Part shown: positions 30,633-41,349 of the stretch, piece after piece
How the letters are laid out: each line of letters opens with the position of its first letter
Position numbering within the stretch: position 1 is the first letter of the stretch
NCBI GenBank assembly: GCA_903822435.1
Contig: CAIJPE010000086.1
Span: 1-44,220, forward strand
Length of the DNA: 44,220 nucleotides
Direction of reading: 5' to 3'
Source of the DNA: an uncultured beta proteobacterium
GTDB lineage: Bacteria; Pseudomonadota; Gammaproteobacteria; Burkholderiales; Burkholderiaceae_C
Program-made: the position numbers and the translations under genes
Notes under the pieces: generated by a model
The model's database searches: none
What the model was told of the DNA's origin: nothing
What the model saw: only the letters and a program-made list of their open reading frames with translations

Positions 30633-32450
30633 TCAGGCGGCCGGCCGGGTGCGCGAGCGGTCCAGCTCCACCAGGTGCCACCAGTCGTACCAGAAGAGCG
30701 GGCGGCGGTAGCCGTCCAGGCAGGGGTGCGCCAGCACGTCCACCGCCTGGTGCACGTGCGCCTTGTACGGTGCATAGGCGATGTACAGGCGCTTGGCCTT
30801 GTCGAACAGCGCGTCCCGCTCGGGGCCGTCGGGCAGCGAGGTCATCTGCTCGAAGAGGGCGTCGAAGGCCGGCAGCTTGAAGCGCGCCAGGTTGCCTTGC
30901 CCCGCCTCGGTGCTGTAGAGCCGGCGCAACGAGTCCTGACCGTCGGTGGTGGTGGCCGAGCCGCCCACCCGCCAGACCATCAGCTTGCCGGCACGCGCCG
31001 CCTTCAGGTTCTCGGGCCACTTCGCGGGCTTGAAGATCACCCGCACGCCGATGGCATCCAGACACTTCTTGGTCAGCTCGTCGAACTGCCGGCTCAGCCC
31101 ATCGGGTTGCGAGGCCCACTCCAGCAGCAGCGGCTTGCCGTCGGGCTGTTCCCGCCAGCCGTCGCCGTCGCGGTCGACCCAGCCGTACAGGTCCAGCAAG
31201 GCCCGGGCGCGGGCCGGGTCGTAATCACTGGCTTCGCTCTTGAACTGGGCGTTGAACCCGCTCGTGAAGGGCGAGATCAGGGACTGCGCCGGGATGGCCA
31301 GCCCGCGGTAAGCCAGGCGGATCTCGCGGTCCACGTCCAGGGCCAGCCAGACCGCGCGGCGGAAGGCCACCTGGTGCGGGGCCAGGCCGCCCACCACGGG
31401 GTTGTCCATGTTGAAGAAGCTGAGCTGCGTGGTGGGTACCAGCAACTTCCAGCCCTGGATGCCGCGCTTGGCCAGGTTGGGCGCCAGCTTGCCGCCAGGC
31501 ATGGCGATGCTGGCGAATTCCTGTGGCACGGCCACGTGGTCGATCTGCCCGTTGAGGAAGCTGAGCCAGCGCGGTTGCGCTTCCTCGATGACCGAGATCT
31601 CCACGCGGTCCACCAGCGGCAGCCGCCGGCCCTGCAGTCGGCGCTTGATGGCCTGGCCTTCGGCATCCTCGGGCGCCGGGTCGGCGTCCCAGAGCAGCTC
31701 GCGGAAGCCGGGGTTGCGTTCCAGCACGATCAGCGAAGAGCGTCGCCATTGCGCAAGCCGGAAGGGGCCCGTGCCCACGGGGTGCTCGGTGAGCCTGTCG
31801 CCGTAGAACGCCACAACTTCGCGCGCCACCGCACCCAGGGTCTGGCCGAGCGCCAACACCTCGATGAAGCGCGGGCGCGGTTCTTCCAGCCTGAACTGCA
31901 GGGTGTAGCGGTCCAGGGCCCGCAGGCCCTCGGTCTCGGTGTCGTAGTTGAAGGGAACCTTGTCCGCCTGTGCCCGGTTGCGCAGGCTGGCCAGCCCCAG
32001 CACCTTGTACGAGTCGACGAAGGTCCAGTTGGGCGACTTGTTGGCAGGGTCGGCAAAGCGCTTCCACGTGTAGACGAAATCCTGCGCGGTCAGCTCGCGC
32101 CGCACGCCCTTGAAGGCGGGGTCGTCGGCGAAGTAGATGCCGGGCTTCAGGCGCACGGTCCACACGCGGTAGTCGGCCGAGTGCTCCGGCAGGCCCGCGG
32201 CCAGGCGCGGCACGAGCTTCACCGGCCGCGCGAGGTGGTCGTAGCCGTAGGGTGCCTCGAAGATGTGGCCGGTCACGGTCGCGGAATACACGTCGCTCAG
32301 GCGCACCGGGTCGAATCCGGTCTCTGCCACGGGGAAGACCACGCGCAGCACCTTGGCATCCGCCGGGGGGTCCGCGGTGCCTGCCAGACCCGGCAGGGCC
32401 CAGCCCGCACCGAGGGCGCCGGCCAGTCCCAGCGTGTGGCGCCGCTTCAT
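30633..32450 (-). CDS. Peptide-type ABC transporter substrate-binding protein, tandem copy 2
   Basis: A 605-residue periplasmic binding protein, paralogous to the genes on either side. The N-terminus 'MKRRHTLGLAGALGAG' with 'AGTA' is a signal peptide with a twin-Arg flavour. Family marks include 'GIYFADDPAFKG', 'DFVYTWKRF', 'HPVGTGPFRLAQW', 'EEAQPRWLSFLNGQ' and 'DRDGDGWREQPDG'. Its ATG overlaps the stop of copy 1 (ATGA), so copies 1 and 2 are coupled. Sequence differences in the mid-domain, outside the scaffold motifs, suggest a different ligand from its neighbours. Confidence 0.88.
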   Translation of the reverse strand: MKRRHTLGLAGALGAGWALPGLAGTADPPADAKVLRVVFPVAETGFDPVRLSDVYSATVTGHIFEAPYGYDHLARPVKLVPRLAAGLPEHSADYRVWTVRLKPGIYFADDPAFKGVRRELTAQDFVYTWKRFADPANKSPNWTFVDSYKVLGLASLRNRAQADKVPFNYDTETEGLRALDRYTLQFRLEEPRPRFIEVLALGQTLGAVAREVVAFYGDRLTEHPVGTGPFRLAQWRRSSLIVLERNPGFRELLWDADPAPEDAEGQAIKRRLQGRRLPLVDRVEISVIEEAQPRWLSFLNGQIDHVAVPQEFASIAMPGGKLAPNLAKRGIQGWKLLVPTTQLSFFNMDNPVVGGLAPHQVAFRRAVWLALDVDREIRLAYRGLAIPAQSLISPFTSGFNAQFKSEASDYDPARARALLDLYGWVDRDGDGWREQPDGKPLLLEWASQPDGLSRQFDELTKKCLDAIGVRVIFKPAKWPENLKAARAGKLMVWRVGGSATTTDGQDSLRRLYSTEAGQGNLARFKLPAFDALFEQMTSLPDGPERDALFDKAKRLYIAYAPYKAHVHQAVDVLAHPCLDGYRRPLFWYDWWHLVELDRSRTRPAA

Positions 32451-34360
32451 GGGGCCGCTCCGCTGGCAGCCGGGACAGCGCCGCCCTTGCGGCGCTGCAA
32501 TTCCGCCAGGTCGATGTCGATGTACTTGAAGAACGCAGCCACGAAGATGTTGCGGTGGTAGCCCACGACCCAGGGTTGCGCCAGGTCGGTGAAGATGCGG
32601 TGTACGTGCACTTTATAGGGCATGTAGGCGATCATGATCTTCTTGGCCTCGTCCATCAGGGCCTGCCGCTCGGGGCCGTCGGGCAGCCGCTTCTGCCGCT
32701 CGTACAGGGCGTTGAAGGCCGGCAGGTCGAAGCGCGAGTGGTTCGACTGCCCCTTGTTCGGACCATAGCCCAGGCTGAGGAAGGTGTCGCCGTCGGGCTC
32801 GCTCGGGGTCCAGCCCACGCCCCACATCATGAGCTTGCCGGCGCGCGAGCTCTTCAGCTGCTCGGGCCACTTGGCCGTCTTGAAGACCATTTTGATGCCG
32901 ATGGCCTCCATGTTCTTCTGCCACTGCTCGATGAGCTGGCGGCTCTGCTGGTCGGGGCTGGTGGCGTATTCGATGACCAGTGGCGAACCGTCGGGCTGCT
33001 CCCGCCAGCCGTCGCCGTCGCGGTCGACATAGCCGTACATGTCCAGCAGCGCCTTGGCGCGGCCGCGGTCGAACTCGCTCATCTCGCTCTTGAAGCCGGG
33101 CTCGTAGCCCCAGACGTTCGGCGCGATGATGCTCTGCGCCGGAATGGCCTGGTTGCGGCGCACCAGGCGGATCTCGCGCTCGATATCCACCGCCAGGCTG
33201 ATGGCTCGGCGCAGGGCGACCTTGGCCGGCTCGTAGCCGCCGACCACCGGGTTTTGCATCGCGAAGTACGAGATGGACACATCCGAGCGCAGGTAGCGCA
33301 CCATCTGGATGCCCTTCTTGCTCAGATTCGGCGCGAGACGGTTGTTGGGGAAGGCCACGTTGGCGAAGTCGTTCGGCACGATCTCGGCAATGTCCTGCTC
33401 CTCGCCGAGGAAGCTCAGCCAGCGCGGCTGGGGCTCCTCGATGATCGAGATCACCACCTGGTCGATCATGGGCATCCGGCGGCCCTTGAGCTGCGCCGCG
33501 ATGGCCTGCAGGCGGCGGTCTTCCTCGCTGTTGCCTTCGGGCGGGTGCTCGTCGTAGAACACCTCGCGGTAGGCCGCGTTCTTGCCGAGCACGATGCGCG
33601 AACTGCGCTTCCACTGCGACAGCACGAAGGGGCCGGTGCCCACAGGGTGCTCGCCCACCTTGTCGCCATAGGCTTCCACGACCTCGCGGGCCACCGCGCC
33701 CGCCAGGCCTGCGGCCGCGAAGTTGTAGAGGAAGCGCGGCGTGGGCTCGGCCAGTCGCACCTGGAAGGTGTAGCGGTCCAGGCTGCGCAGGCCTTCCACC
33801 GGCGTGTCGTAGTCGAAGGGCTTCTTCTCCTTCATCAGCCGGGCGCGCAGCTCCGACAGGCCCAGCACCTTGGCGTTTTCCAGGAGGTACAGGTTGCCGC
33901 TTTTCCAGCGCGGGTCGTAGTGGCGCTTGAGCGAGTAGACATAGTCCTCGGCCGTGAGCTCGCGGCGCTGACCCTTGAAGGCCGGGTCGTCGGTGAAGTA
34001 GATGCCCGGCTTGATGTGGAAGGTGAAGGTCTTGAAGTCGGCCGACACCTCCGGCATGCCGGCCGTCGTGTTCGGCCGCAGCCGCGCCGGACGCGCCAGG
34101 AACTCGAACTCCAGCGGCGCCTCGAGCATGGCCGCGATCACGATGCGCGAATACACATCGGTCACCTGCGCCGGGTCGAAGTTCGTCTCGGCGATCTGGA
34201 AGGCGTAGCGCAAGACCTTGGGCGCCGCCGCCGGCGCAGGGTCCTGCGCGCCGGCCCAGCCGTACGCGGCAAGAAACGCCCACGCAGCCAAGGCGCGGGC
34301 CGCGTTGACGACCCGGCGCGTCTGGCACCGGGCAGCCAGCGTTAGCGGATTCTGGGGCAT
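32447..34360 (-). CDS. Peptide-type ABC transporter substrate-binding protein, tandem copy 1
   Basis: A 637-residue periplasmic binding protein, first of three tandem paralogues and closest to the divergent transporter genes. A signal peptide spans about residues 15-38 ('ALAAWAFLAAYGWAGAQ'). It has the shared motifs 'GIYFTDDPAFKG', 'DYVYSLKRHYDP', 'HPVGTGPFVLSQW', 'EEPQPRWLSFLGEEQD' and 'DRDGDGWREQPDG'. The start at 34360 is preferred over an ATG at 34405 because a TAGACT -10-like hexamer (34383-34388, minus strand) lies between them. As the promoter-proximal copy it is the best candidate for the main partner of the Opp-like permease. Confidence 0.88.
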   Translation of the reverse strand: MPQNPLTLAARCQTRRVVNAARALAAWAFLAAYGWAGAQDPAPAAAPKVLRYAFQIAETNFDPAQVTDVYSRIVIAAMLEAPLEFEFLARPARLRPNTTAGMPEVSADFKTFTFHIKPGIYFTDDPAFKGQRRELTAEDYVYSLKRHYDPRWKSGNLYLLENAKVLGLSELRARLMKEKKPFDYDTPVEGLRSLDRYTFQVRLAEPTPRFLYNFAAAGLAGAVAREVVEAYGDKVGEHPVGTGPFVLSQWKRSSRIVLGKNAAYREVFYDEHPPEGNSEEDRRLQAIAAQLKGRRMPMIDQVVISIIEEPQPRWLSFLGEEQDIAEIVPNDFANVAFPNNRLAPNLSKKGIQMVRYLRSDVSISYFAMQNPVVGGYEPAKVALRRAISLAVDIEREIRLVRRNQAIPAQSIIAPNVWGYEPGFKSEMSEFDRGRAKALLDMYGYVDRDGDGWREQPDGSPLVIEYATSPDQQSRQLIEQWQKNMEAIGIKMVFKTAKWPEQLKSSRAGKLMMWGVGWTPSEPDGDTFLSLGYGPNKGQSNHSRFDLPAFNALYERQKRLPDGPERQALMDEAKKIMIAYMPYKVHVHRIFTDLAQPWVVGYHRNIFVAAFFKYIDIDLAELQRRKGGAVPAASGAAP

Positions 34361-34414
34361 GTTAATTGCATGAAATCGGGCGAGTCTAGGGTGGTGGCGG
34401 TTCATCCTGGGCCA

Positions 34415-34446
34415 GAGATTCCCCCGCTTCCAGGCGGGGGAATCTC
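34415..34446. repeat. Perfect 13-bp inverted repeat in the divergent promoter region
   Basis: Left arm GAGATTCCCCCGC (34415-34427), loop TTCCAG, right arm GCGGGGGAATCTC (34434-34446). It is the longest perfect short-loop inverted repeat I found outside coding sequence. It sits between the minus-strand binding-protein genes and the plus-strand permease genes, just upstream of a TACACT -10-like box. It may be an operator, an RNA structure or a remnant of an IS200/IS605-type end. No T-run follows on either strand. Confidence 0.8.
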
Positions 34447-34472
34447 CGCTGCCGGAGCGATCGGGCCACCTC

Positions 34473-34478
34473 TACACT
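34473..34478 (+). promoter_or_regulatory. -10-like hexamer (TACACT) for the permease operon
   Basis: TACACT lies 68 bases before the first permease ATG (34547). The implied leader is about 60 bases. The -35 region is weak and starts just after the 13-bp inverted repeat, so a protein bound to that repeat could affect this promoter. Confidence 0.35.
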
Positions 34479-34546
34479 GCCCCGTCCTGTCAGACCCCAA
34501 CCACATTTCATGCCTGCCGCGCCCGGCGGGCACGGAGATCACGCCG

Positions 34547-35485
34547 ATGGCGGCTTACCTGTTGCGACGGCTCCTGCAGATGATCCCCACCCTGGCGGGG
34601 GTGATCCTGCTCGTGTTCTTCCTCTTCAAGTACTTCGGCGGCGATCCGGCCGAGGTGTTGGGTGGCCTGAATGCGAGCAAGGAGCAGGTCGAGGCCATCC
34701 GGCAGCAGCTGGGCCTGGACCAGCCGGTGTGGGTGCAGCTGTGGATCTTCGTCAAGCAGATCCTCACCTTCGACTGGGGCAAGAGCTGGGCCACCAACGA
34801 GGCCGTGAGCAACCTGTTTGCCACCCGGCTGCCCGCCACGCTGACGGTCATGACGCCGATCCTCGTGCTCGACGTGATTCTCGCCCTGCCCATTGCCATG
34901 TGGGTGGCGTACCGGCGCGGGTCGCTCACCGACCGGCTCATCATGATCGCCACCACCGTGGCGTTGTCGATCAGCTTCCTGGTGTACGTCATCGTCGGCC
35001 AGTACGTCTTCGGCTTCCAGCTCGGCTGGTTCCCCGTGCAGGGCTGGAGCGACAGCACCCTGACCAACCTGCTGGTGTACGTGCCCCTGCCCGTGCTGCT
35101 GACGGTGGCCGTGGGCCTGGCGCCGCAGACCCGCCTGTACCGCAGCTTCCTGCTGGATGAGCTCGGCCAGGACTATGTGCGGACCGCCCGAGCCAAGGGC
35201 ATGACCGAAGGCGTGGTGCTGTTCCGCCACGTGCTGCGCAACGCCATGATCCCCATTCTCACCAACATCGGGCTCCAACTGCCGGGCATCTTCGTGGGCT
35301 CGTTCCTGATCGAGGTCTTCTTCTCCATCCCGGGCCTGGGCCGAGAGGTGCTTCTGGCGGTCAACCGCAGCGACTTCCCCGTCATCCAGGCCGTCACCAT
35401 CTACCTGGCGGTGCTGACCATGGCCATCAACCTGCTGACCGACGTGGCCTACAAGATCGCGGATCCACGGGTGGTCCTGAAATGA
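34547..35485 (+). CDS. Oligopeptide-type ABC transporter permease 1 (OppB/DppB family)
   Basis: A 312-residue inner-membrane protein with six predicted helices, starting with the family's typical 'YLLRRLLQMIPTLAGVILLVFF' first helix (only its ends need noting: YLLRRLL and LLVFF). It has the cytoplasmic EAA loop 'DYVRTARAKGMTEG..LFRHVLRNA' that contacts the ATPase. The start at 34547 is supported by GGAG 9 bases upstream and by the first helix. It is the first gene of a three-gene unit in which each stop overlaps the next start by 4 bases. It forms the translocation channel with permease 2; binding proteins come from the divergent operon. Confidence 0.93.
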   Translation: MAAYLLRRLLQMIPTLAGVILLVFFLFKYFGGDPAEVLGGLNASKEQVEAIRQQLGLDQPVWVQLWIFVKQILTFDWGKSWATNEAVSNLFATRLPATLTVMTPILVLDVILALPIAMWVAYRRGSLTDRLIMIATTVALSISFLVYVIVGQYVFGFQLGWFPVQGWSDSTLTNLLVYVPLPVLLTVAVGLAPQTRLYRSFLLDELGQDYVRTARAKGMTEGVVLFRHVLRNAMIPILTNIGLQLPGIFVGSFLIEVFFSIPGLGREVLLAVNRSDFPVIQAVTIYLAVLTMAINLLTDVAYKIADPRVVLK

Positions 35486-36533
35486 GCGCAGTTCTCCCCA
35501 CAAGCACACTCGTCCCTGCCGCCCCCGAGCGCAGCGAGGGCGTGTGGCATGCCGCGTGGCGGCGCTTCAGGTCCGACCGCGTCGGGCTCATCGCGCTGGT
35601 GGTCGTGGCGCTGTTCGTGCTGCTGATTGCCTCGTCGGCCAGCGGCCTGGTGGCCCGCAACTGGCAGGCCGAGGTGGGCGTGCCCGATGCGCCGCCCACC
35701 TTCATGGGCCCCGCACCCAAGGAAGCCGCAGGGGCCATCGAGTCCCCCAAGGGCCCCAACGTCGACCTGTCGGACATCGACCCCCTGGCGCCTCGCTACA
35801 AGGAGTGGGACGAGCGCGCACGCAAGTTCCAGACGACCGAGACCGTCAAGGCCGACACCCTGCCCTTCGGCGCCGACCGGCTGGGCCGCGACGTGCTCGC
35901 CAAGGCCGTCAAGGGCACCGAGATCTCCGTCTTCGTGGGTCTCATGGCCGCAGCGGCAGCCACCCTGCTGGGCACCCTGCTGGGCGCCCTGGGCGGGTTT
36001 TATGGCGGCAAGGTGGGCGACCTGCTGGAATGGGTCTACAACGTCTTCGAGAGCATCCCCAACATCCTGCTGATCTTCGCCTTTGCCGCGGTGGTGGGGC
36101 GAGGGGTTCAGAGCGTGGTGGTCATCCTGGCCTTCACCGGCTGGACGGGCATGTACCGGCAGGTGCGGGCAGAATTCATCAAGCACAGTTCGCGCGAATA
36201 CGTGCGCAGTGCCGAGGCGATCGGCGCGAGTGCGGCCAGCCGCATGTTCCGCCACATCCTGCCCAACGTGAGCCACGTGGTGCTGGTGCGCATGTCGCTG
36301 CTCACCGTCGGCTTCATCAAGGCCGAGGTGATCCTGAGCTACCTGGGTCTGGGCGTGCGCGTGGACCAGGTCAGCTGGGGCACCATGCTGGCCGAGGCGC
36401 AGAGCGAGCTGATCCTGGGCCACTGGTGGCAGCTGGCCACGGCCACGCTGTTCATGGCGGTGTTCGTCACGGCCTTCTCGCTGATGGCCGACGCGCTGCG
36501 CGACGCACTCGACCCGAAGTTGAGAGGCCTGGA

Positions 36534-36537
<4 letters not shown>
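35482..36537 (+). CDS. Oligopeptide-type ABC transporter permease 2 (OppC/DppC family)
   Basis: A 351-residue inner-membrane permease. The first helix (about residues 35-55) is followed by a long extracytoplasmic segment (~55-150) before the transport domain, which begins with 'PFGADRLGRDVLAKAVKG'. That 'GTDxxGRD'-like signature and the long first loop are typical of OppC-type proteins, and the loop here is at the long end of the range. The EAA loop is 'EYVRSAEAIGASAASRMFRHILPN'-like (ends EYVRS and RHILPN). It overlaps both neighbours by ATGA. Confidence 0.93.
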
Positions 36538-38236
<1,699 letters not shown>

Positions 38237-38255
<19 letters not shown>

Positions 38256-39310
38256 TTCCGCCGGGCGACCTCGATCGGGATCACGCGCGCCGCCGCCGTG
38301 CCAGCCGCCCGGGCGCGCAGCTGACCGCAGCCGGCTTCCACGTCCTGCCCGGCCGACTGGCGCAGCTTGGTCAGGACGCCGCGGCGGTGCAGCGTACGGG
38401 CCATCTCGGCAGCGCGCTCCCAGGACGGGCGGCGGAAGTCCAGGCCGTCCACCGCGTTGTAGGGGATGAGGTTCATCATCGCGTACTTGCCAGCCAGCAG
38501 CGCGACGATGCCCTCGATCTCGTCCTGCCCGTCGTTGAGGCCCTCGATGAGGGTCCACTGGTACTGGATGGGGTAGCCGGTGGCCCGCGCATAAGCCTCG
38601 CCCCGCGCCACCAAATCGGCCGGGTCCATGCGGGGTGCACGGGGCAGCAGGGCCGCCCGCTTGTCGGCCTGCGTGCTGTGCAGCGACAGGGCCAGCGCAG
38701 GTTTGACGAGGCCCAGCGGCAGCCGATCGAAGACGCGCGGGTCGCCCACGGTGGAGAAGACGAGGTTCTTGTGGCCGACGTCGCCCAGCGTGCCCAGCAA
38801 GTCGATGGCTTCGAGCACGGCGTCCAGGTTGTGAGCCGGCTCGCCCATGCCCATGAAGACCACCTTGCGCACGGCCCGCTGGGTCCGCGCGAGCACCACC
38901 TGGGCCACGATCTCGGCACTGCCCAGTTGGCGCAGGAGGCCGCCCTGACCTGTCATGCAGAACACGCAGCCGACGGCACAACCGACCTGGGTGGAGACGC
39001 ACAGGCCCTGCGCGCGTTCAGGGGGCAGCAGCACGCTCTCCACGGTCTGCCCGTCGGCCAGCGAGACCAGCAGCCGCGCCGAGCCGTCGGCGGCCGGGTG
39101 CTGCGAGGACAGGCGTGCCAGGCCCGACCATTCCGCCACCAGCCCGGGCAGGGCGCCCAGCAGCGAGGCCGGCAGGAAGTTCTCGAGCCGGCGCCGCCCG
39201 TGGTCCTGCGGCAGCGCCTGCACCCAGTGGCGCAGCACATGCGCCTCGTGCTGCGGGCCGGCGCCCAGGCTGCGCAAGCGGTCGCGGATGTCCTGCACCT
39301 GCATCGGCAT
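38237..39310 (-). CDS. RlmN-like radical SAM protein (Cfr/RlmN family)
   Basis: A 357-residue radical SAM enzyme. The iron-sulfur cluster motif is C111-AVG-C115-VF-C118. The two extra cysteines of the RlmN/Cfr methyl-transfer mechanism are both in place: Cys104 ('GLCVSTQ') and Cys328 ('EAGCGQL'). 'GMGEP' and 'LSLHS' are also family marks. RlmN methylates C2 of adenine in 23S rRNA (A2503) and some tRNAs. This protein differs from a standard betaproteobacterial RlmN in its N-terminal region and in 'CMTG', so it is more likely a second paralogue than the housekeeping copy; the target is unknown. It shares one base with the fghA stop (TGATG), which places it in the formaldehyde operon. Confidence 0.82.
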
Positions 39311-40149
39311 CACAGCCCGAGCGCCGCGGCGTGGTGCCGCAGGTGGTCTTCGATGAAGGTGGCGATGAAGTGATACCCGTGGTCGTAGCCCGCATGCCGG
39401 CGCAGCGTCAGGGGCTGGCCGGTGCGGGCGCAGGCGGCCTCCAGGCGCTCGGGGTGCAGCTGCGTGGCCAGGAACTTGTCCGCCTGGCCCTGGTCGACGA
39501 GCAAGGGCGGCGCCCGGTGGCCGGCTTCGATCAGGGCCGTGGCATCGTGCGCGGCCCAGGCGTCGCGGTCCTCGCCCAGATAGCCCGTGAAGGCCTTGTG
39601 GCCCCAGGGGCCGTGCAAGGGCGCCGCAATGGGTGCGAAAGCCGAGACGCTCTTGAACAAGCCCGGATGGCGCAAGGCCAGCGTCAGCGCCCCATGCCCG
39701 CCCATCGAGTGGCCGCACACCGACAAGGCACCGGGGAGCAGGGCGAAGTGTTGCGCCAGCACCGCCGGCAGCTCGCCCTTGATGTAGCTTTCCATGCGCC
39801 AGTGGTGCGCCCAGGGCGCCTGCGTGGCGTCCAGGTAGAAGCCGGCCGCGGTGCCGAAGTCCCAGCTGTCGTCGGCACCGGGCACGCCGGCGTGGCGCGG
39901 GCTGGTGTCGGGGGTGACCAGCATCAGGCCGAGCTCGGCCGCCACGCGCTGCGCGCCGGCCTTGATGGCAAAGGTCTCTTCGTTGCAGGTCAGGCCGGCC
40001 AGGAACACCAGCGCCGGCACCGGCCCCTTGGCGGCCTGCGGGGGCACGAACACGCCGAAACGCATCGGCAGCCCCACCACGCTGGACGGGTGCTGGTAGA
40101 AGCCCTGCACGCCGCCGAAGCAGGCGTGCTCGTTCAGCACGGCGAACAT
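39310..40149 (-). CDS. fghA: S-formylglutathione hydrolase
   Basis: A 279-residue cytosolic esterase that splits S-formylglutathione to formate and glutathione, the second step of glutathione-dependent formaldehyde oxidation. The alpha/beta-hydrolase triad is Ser148 ('GHSMGG'), Asp224 ('QGQADKF') and His257 ('GYDHGYH'). 'LAGLTCNEETF' with its conserved Cys near the active site is typical of the FghA/esterase D family. It starts 8 bases after the frmA stop and overlaps the RlmN-like start, so all three are one transcript. Confidence 0.96.
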   Translation of the reverse strand: MFAVLNEHACFGGVQGFYQHPSSVVGLPMRFGVFVPPQAAKGPVPALVFLAGLTCNEETFAIKAGAQRVAAELGLMLVTPDTSPRHAGVPGADDSWDFGTAAGFYLDATQAPWAHHWRMESYIKGELPAVLAQHFALLPGALSVCGHSMGGHGALTLALRHPGLFKSVSAFAPIAAPLHGPWGHKAFTGYLGEDRDAWAAHDATALIEAGHRAPPLLVDQGQADKFLATQLHPERLEAACARTGQPLTLRRHAGYDHGYHFIATFIEDHLRHHAAALGL

Positions 40150-40157
40150 CCGGTGCC

Positions 40158-41264
40158 CTAGAACACCACCACCGAGCGGATCGATTCACCGCGCTCCATC
40201 AGCTCGAAGCCGTGGTTTATGTCCTCCAGCTTGAGCGTGTGGGTGATCAGCGGGTCGATGCGGATCTTGCCTTCCATGTACCAGTCGACGATGCGCGGCA
40301 CGTCGGTGCGGCCGCGCGCGCCGCCGAAGGCGCTGCCTTCCCACTTGCGCCCGGTGACGAGCTGGAAGGGCCGGGTGGCGATTTCCTGCCCGGCCGCGGC
40401 CACGCCGATGATGATGCTGCGGCCCCAGCCCTTGTGGCAGCACTCCAGCGCCTGGCGCATGGTCGTGGTGTTGCCGATGCACTCGAAGCTGTAGTCGGCG
40501 CCGCCATCGGTGAGCCCGACGATGGCGTCCACCACGTTGGGCACCTCCTTGGGGTTGATGAAGTGCGTCATGCCGAACTCGCGGGCCATGGCCTGCCGGC
40601 CGGGGTTGATGTCGATGCCGATGATCTTGTCGGCACCCACCATCTTCGCGCCCTGGATCACGTTCAGCCCGATGCCGCCCAGGCCGAAGACCACCACGTT
40701 GGCGCCGGCTTCAACCCCGGCCGTGAAGATCACGGCGCCCACGCCCGTGGTGACCCCGCAGCCGATGTAGCAGACCTTGTCGAAGGGCGCGTCCGGGCGA
40801 ATCTTGGCCAGCGCGATCTCGGGCACCACGATGTGGTTGGCGAAAGTGCTGGTGCCCATGTAGTGCAGGATCGGCTTGCCGCCGATCGAGAATCGGCTGC
40901 TGCCGTCGGGCATCAGCCCCCTGCCCTGCGTGCTGCGGATCTGCTGGCACAGGTTGGTCTTGCGCGACAGGCAGAACTTGCACTGCCGGCACTCGGGCGT
41001 GTAGAGCGGGATGACGTGGTCACCCGGGCGCAGCGACGTGACACCCGCGCCCACCTCCAGCACCACGCCGGCGCCTTCATGGCCCAGGATGGCCGGGAAC
41101 AGGCCCTCGGGGTCGGCGCCCGAGAGGGTGTACTGGTCGGTGTGGCAGATGCCGGTGGCCTTGATCTCCACCAGCACCTCGCCGGCGCGCGGGCCTGCGA
41201 GGTCGACGGTTTCGATGGTCAGCGGTGCGCCGGCTTTCCAGGCAACGGCTGCGCGGGTCTTCAT
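40158..41264 (-). CDS. frmA: S-(hydroxymethyl)glutathione dehydrogenase, class III alcohol dehydrogenase
   Basis: A 368-residue zinc- and NAD-dependent enzyme that oxidises the formaldehyde-glutathione adduct to S-formylglutathione; the family also reduces S-nitrosoglutathione. Catalytic zinc ligands include Cys40 and His62 ('GHEGAG'), with another Cys in 'YIGCGVTTG'. The structural zinc cysteines are 92, 95, 98 and 106 ('CRQCKFC' and 'NLC'). The Rossmann motif is 'GLGGIGLNVIQGAK'. A GGAG site lies 8 bases before the ATG, and a TAGGAT hexamer at 41310-41315 (minus strand) is a possible -10. No frmR-type regulator is adjacent. It is divergent from a TonB-dependent receptor gene. Confidence 0.97.
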   Translation of the reverse strand: MKTRAAVAWKAGAPLTIETVDLAGPRAGEVLVEIKATGICHTDQYTLSGADPEGLFPAILGHEGAGVVLEVGAGVTSLRPGDHVIPLYTPECRQCKFCLSRKTNLCQQIRSTQGRGLMPDGSSRFSIGGKPILHYMGTSTFANHIVVPEIALAKIRPDAPFDKVCYIGCGVTTGVGAVIFTAGVEAGANVVVFGLGGIGLNVIQGAKMVGADKIIGIDINPGRQAMAREFGMTHFINPKEVPNVVDAIVGLTDGGADYSFECIGNTTTMRQALECCHKGWGRSIIIGVAAAGQEIATRPFQLVTGRKWEGSAFGGARGRTDVPRIVDWYMEGKIRIDPLITHTLKLEDINHGFELMERGESIRSVVVF

Positions 41265-41337
41265 GGTGCGGGCTCCAGCAAAGGTGCAGGCAAGGGGGCA
41301 ATGCCCCGGATCCTACCGGGCCGGCTGCGTGGCCCCT

Positions 41338-41343
41338 GACAAT
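41338..41343 (+). promoter_or_regulatory. -10-like hexamer (GACAAT) 6 bases before the TonB receptor start
   Basis: GACAAT is followed by six G residues and the ATG at 41350, so the transcript would begin at the start codon. The run of G directly before the ATG is too close to act as a ribosome site. Confidence 0.4.
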
Positions 41344-41349
41344 GGGGGG

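Noticed and set aside
28775..34360. 'DRDGDGWREQPDG' as a true EF-hand suggesting calcium-regulated transport
   Set aside because: Similar D-x-D-G-D-G turns are common in this binding-protein family, so it is a family feature and not a novelty.
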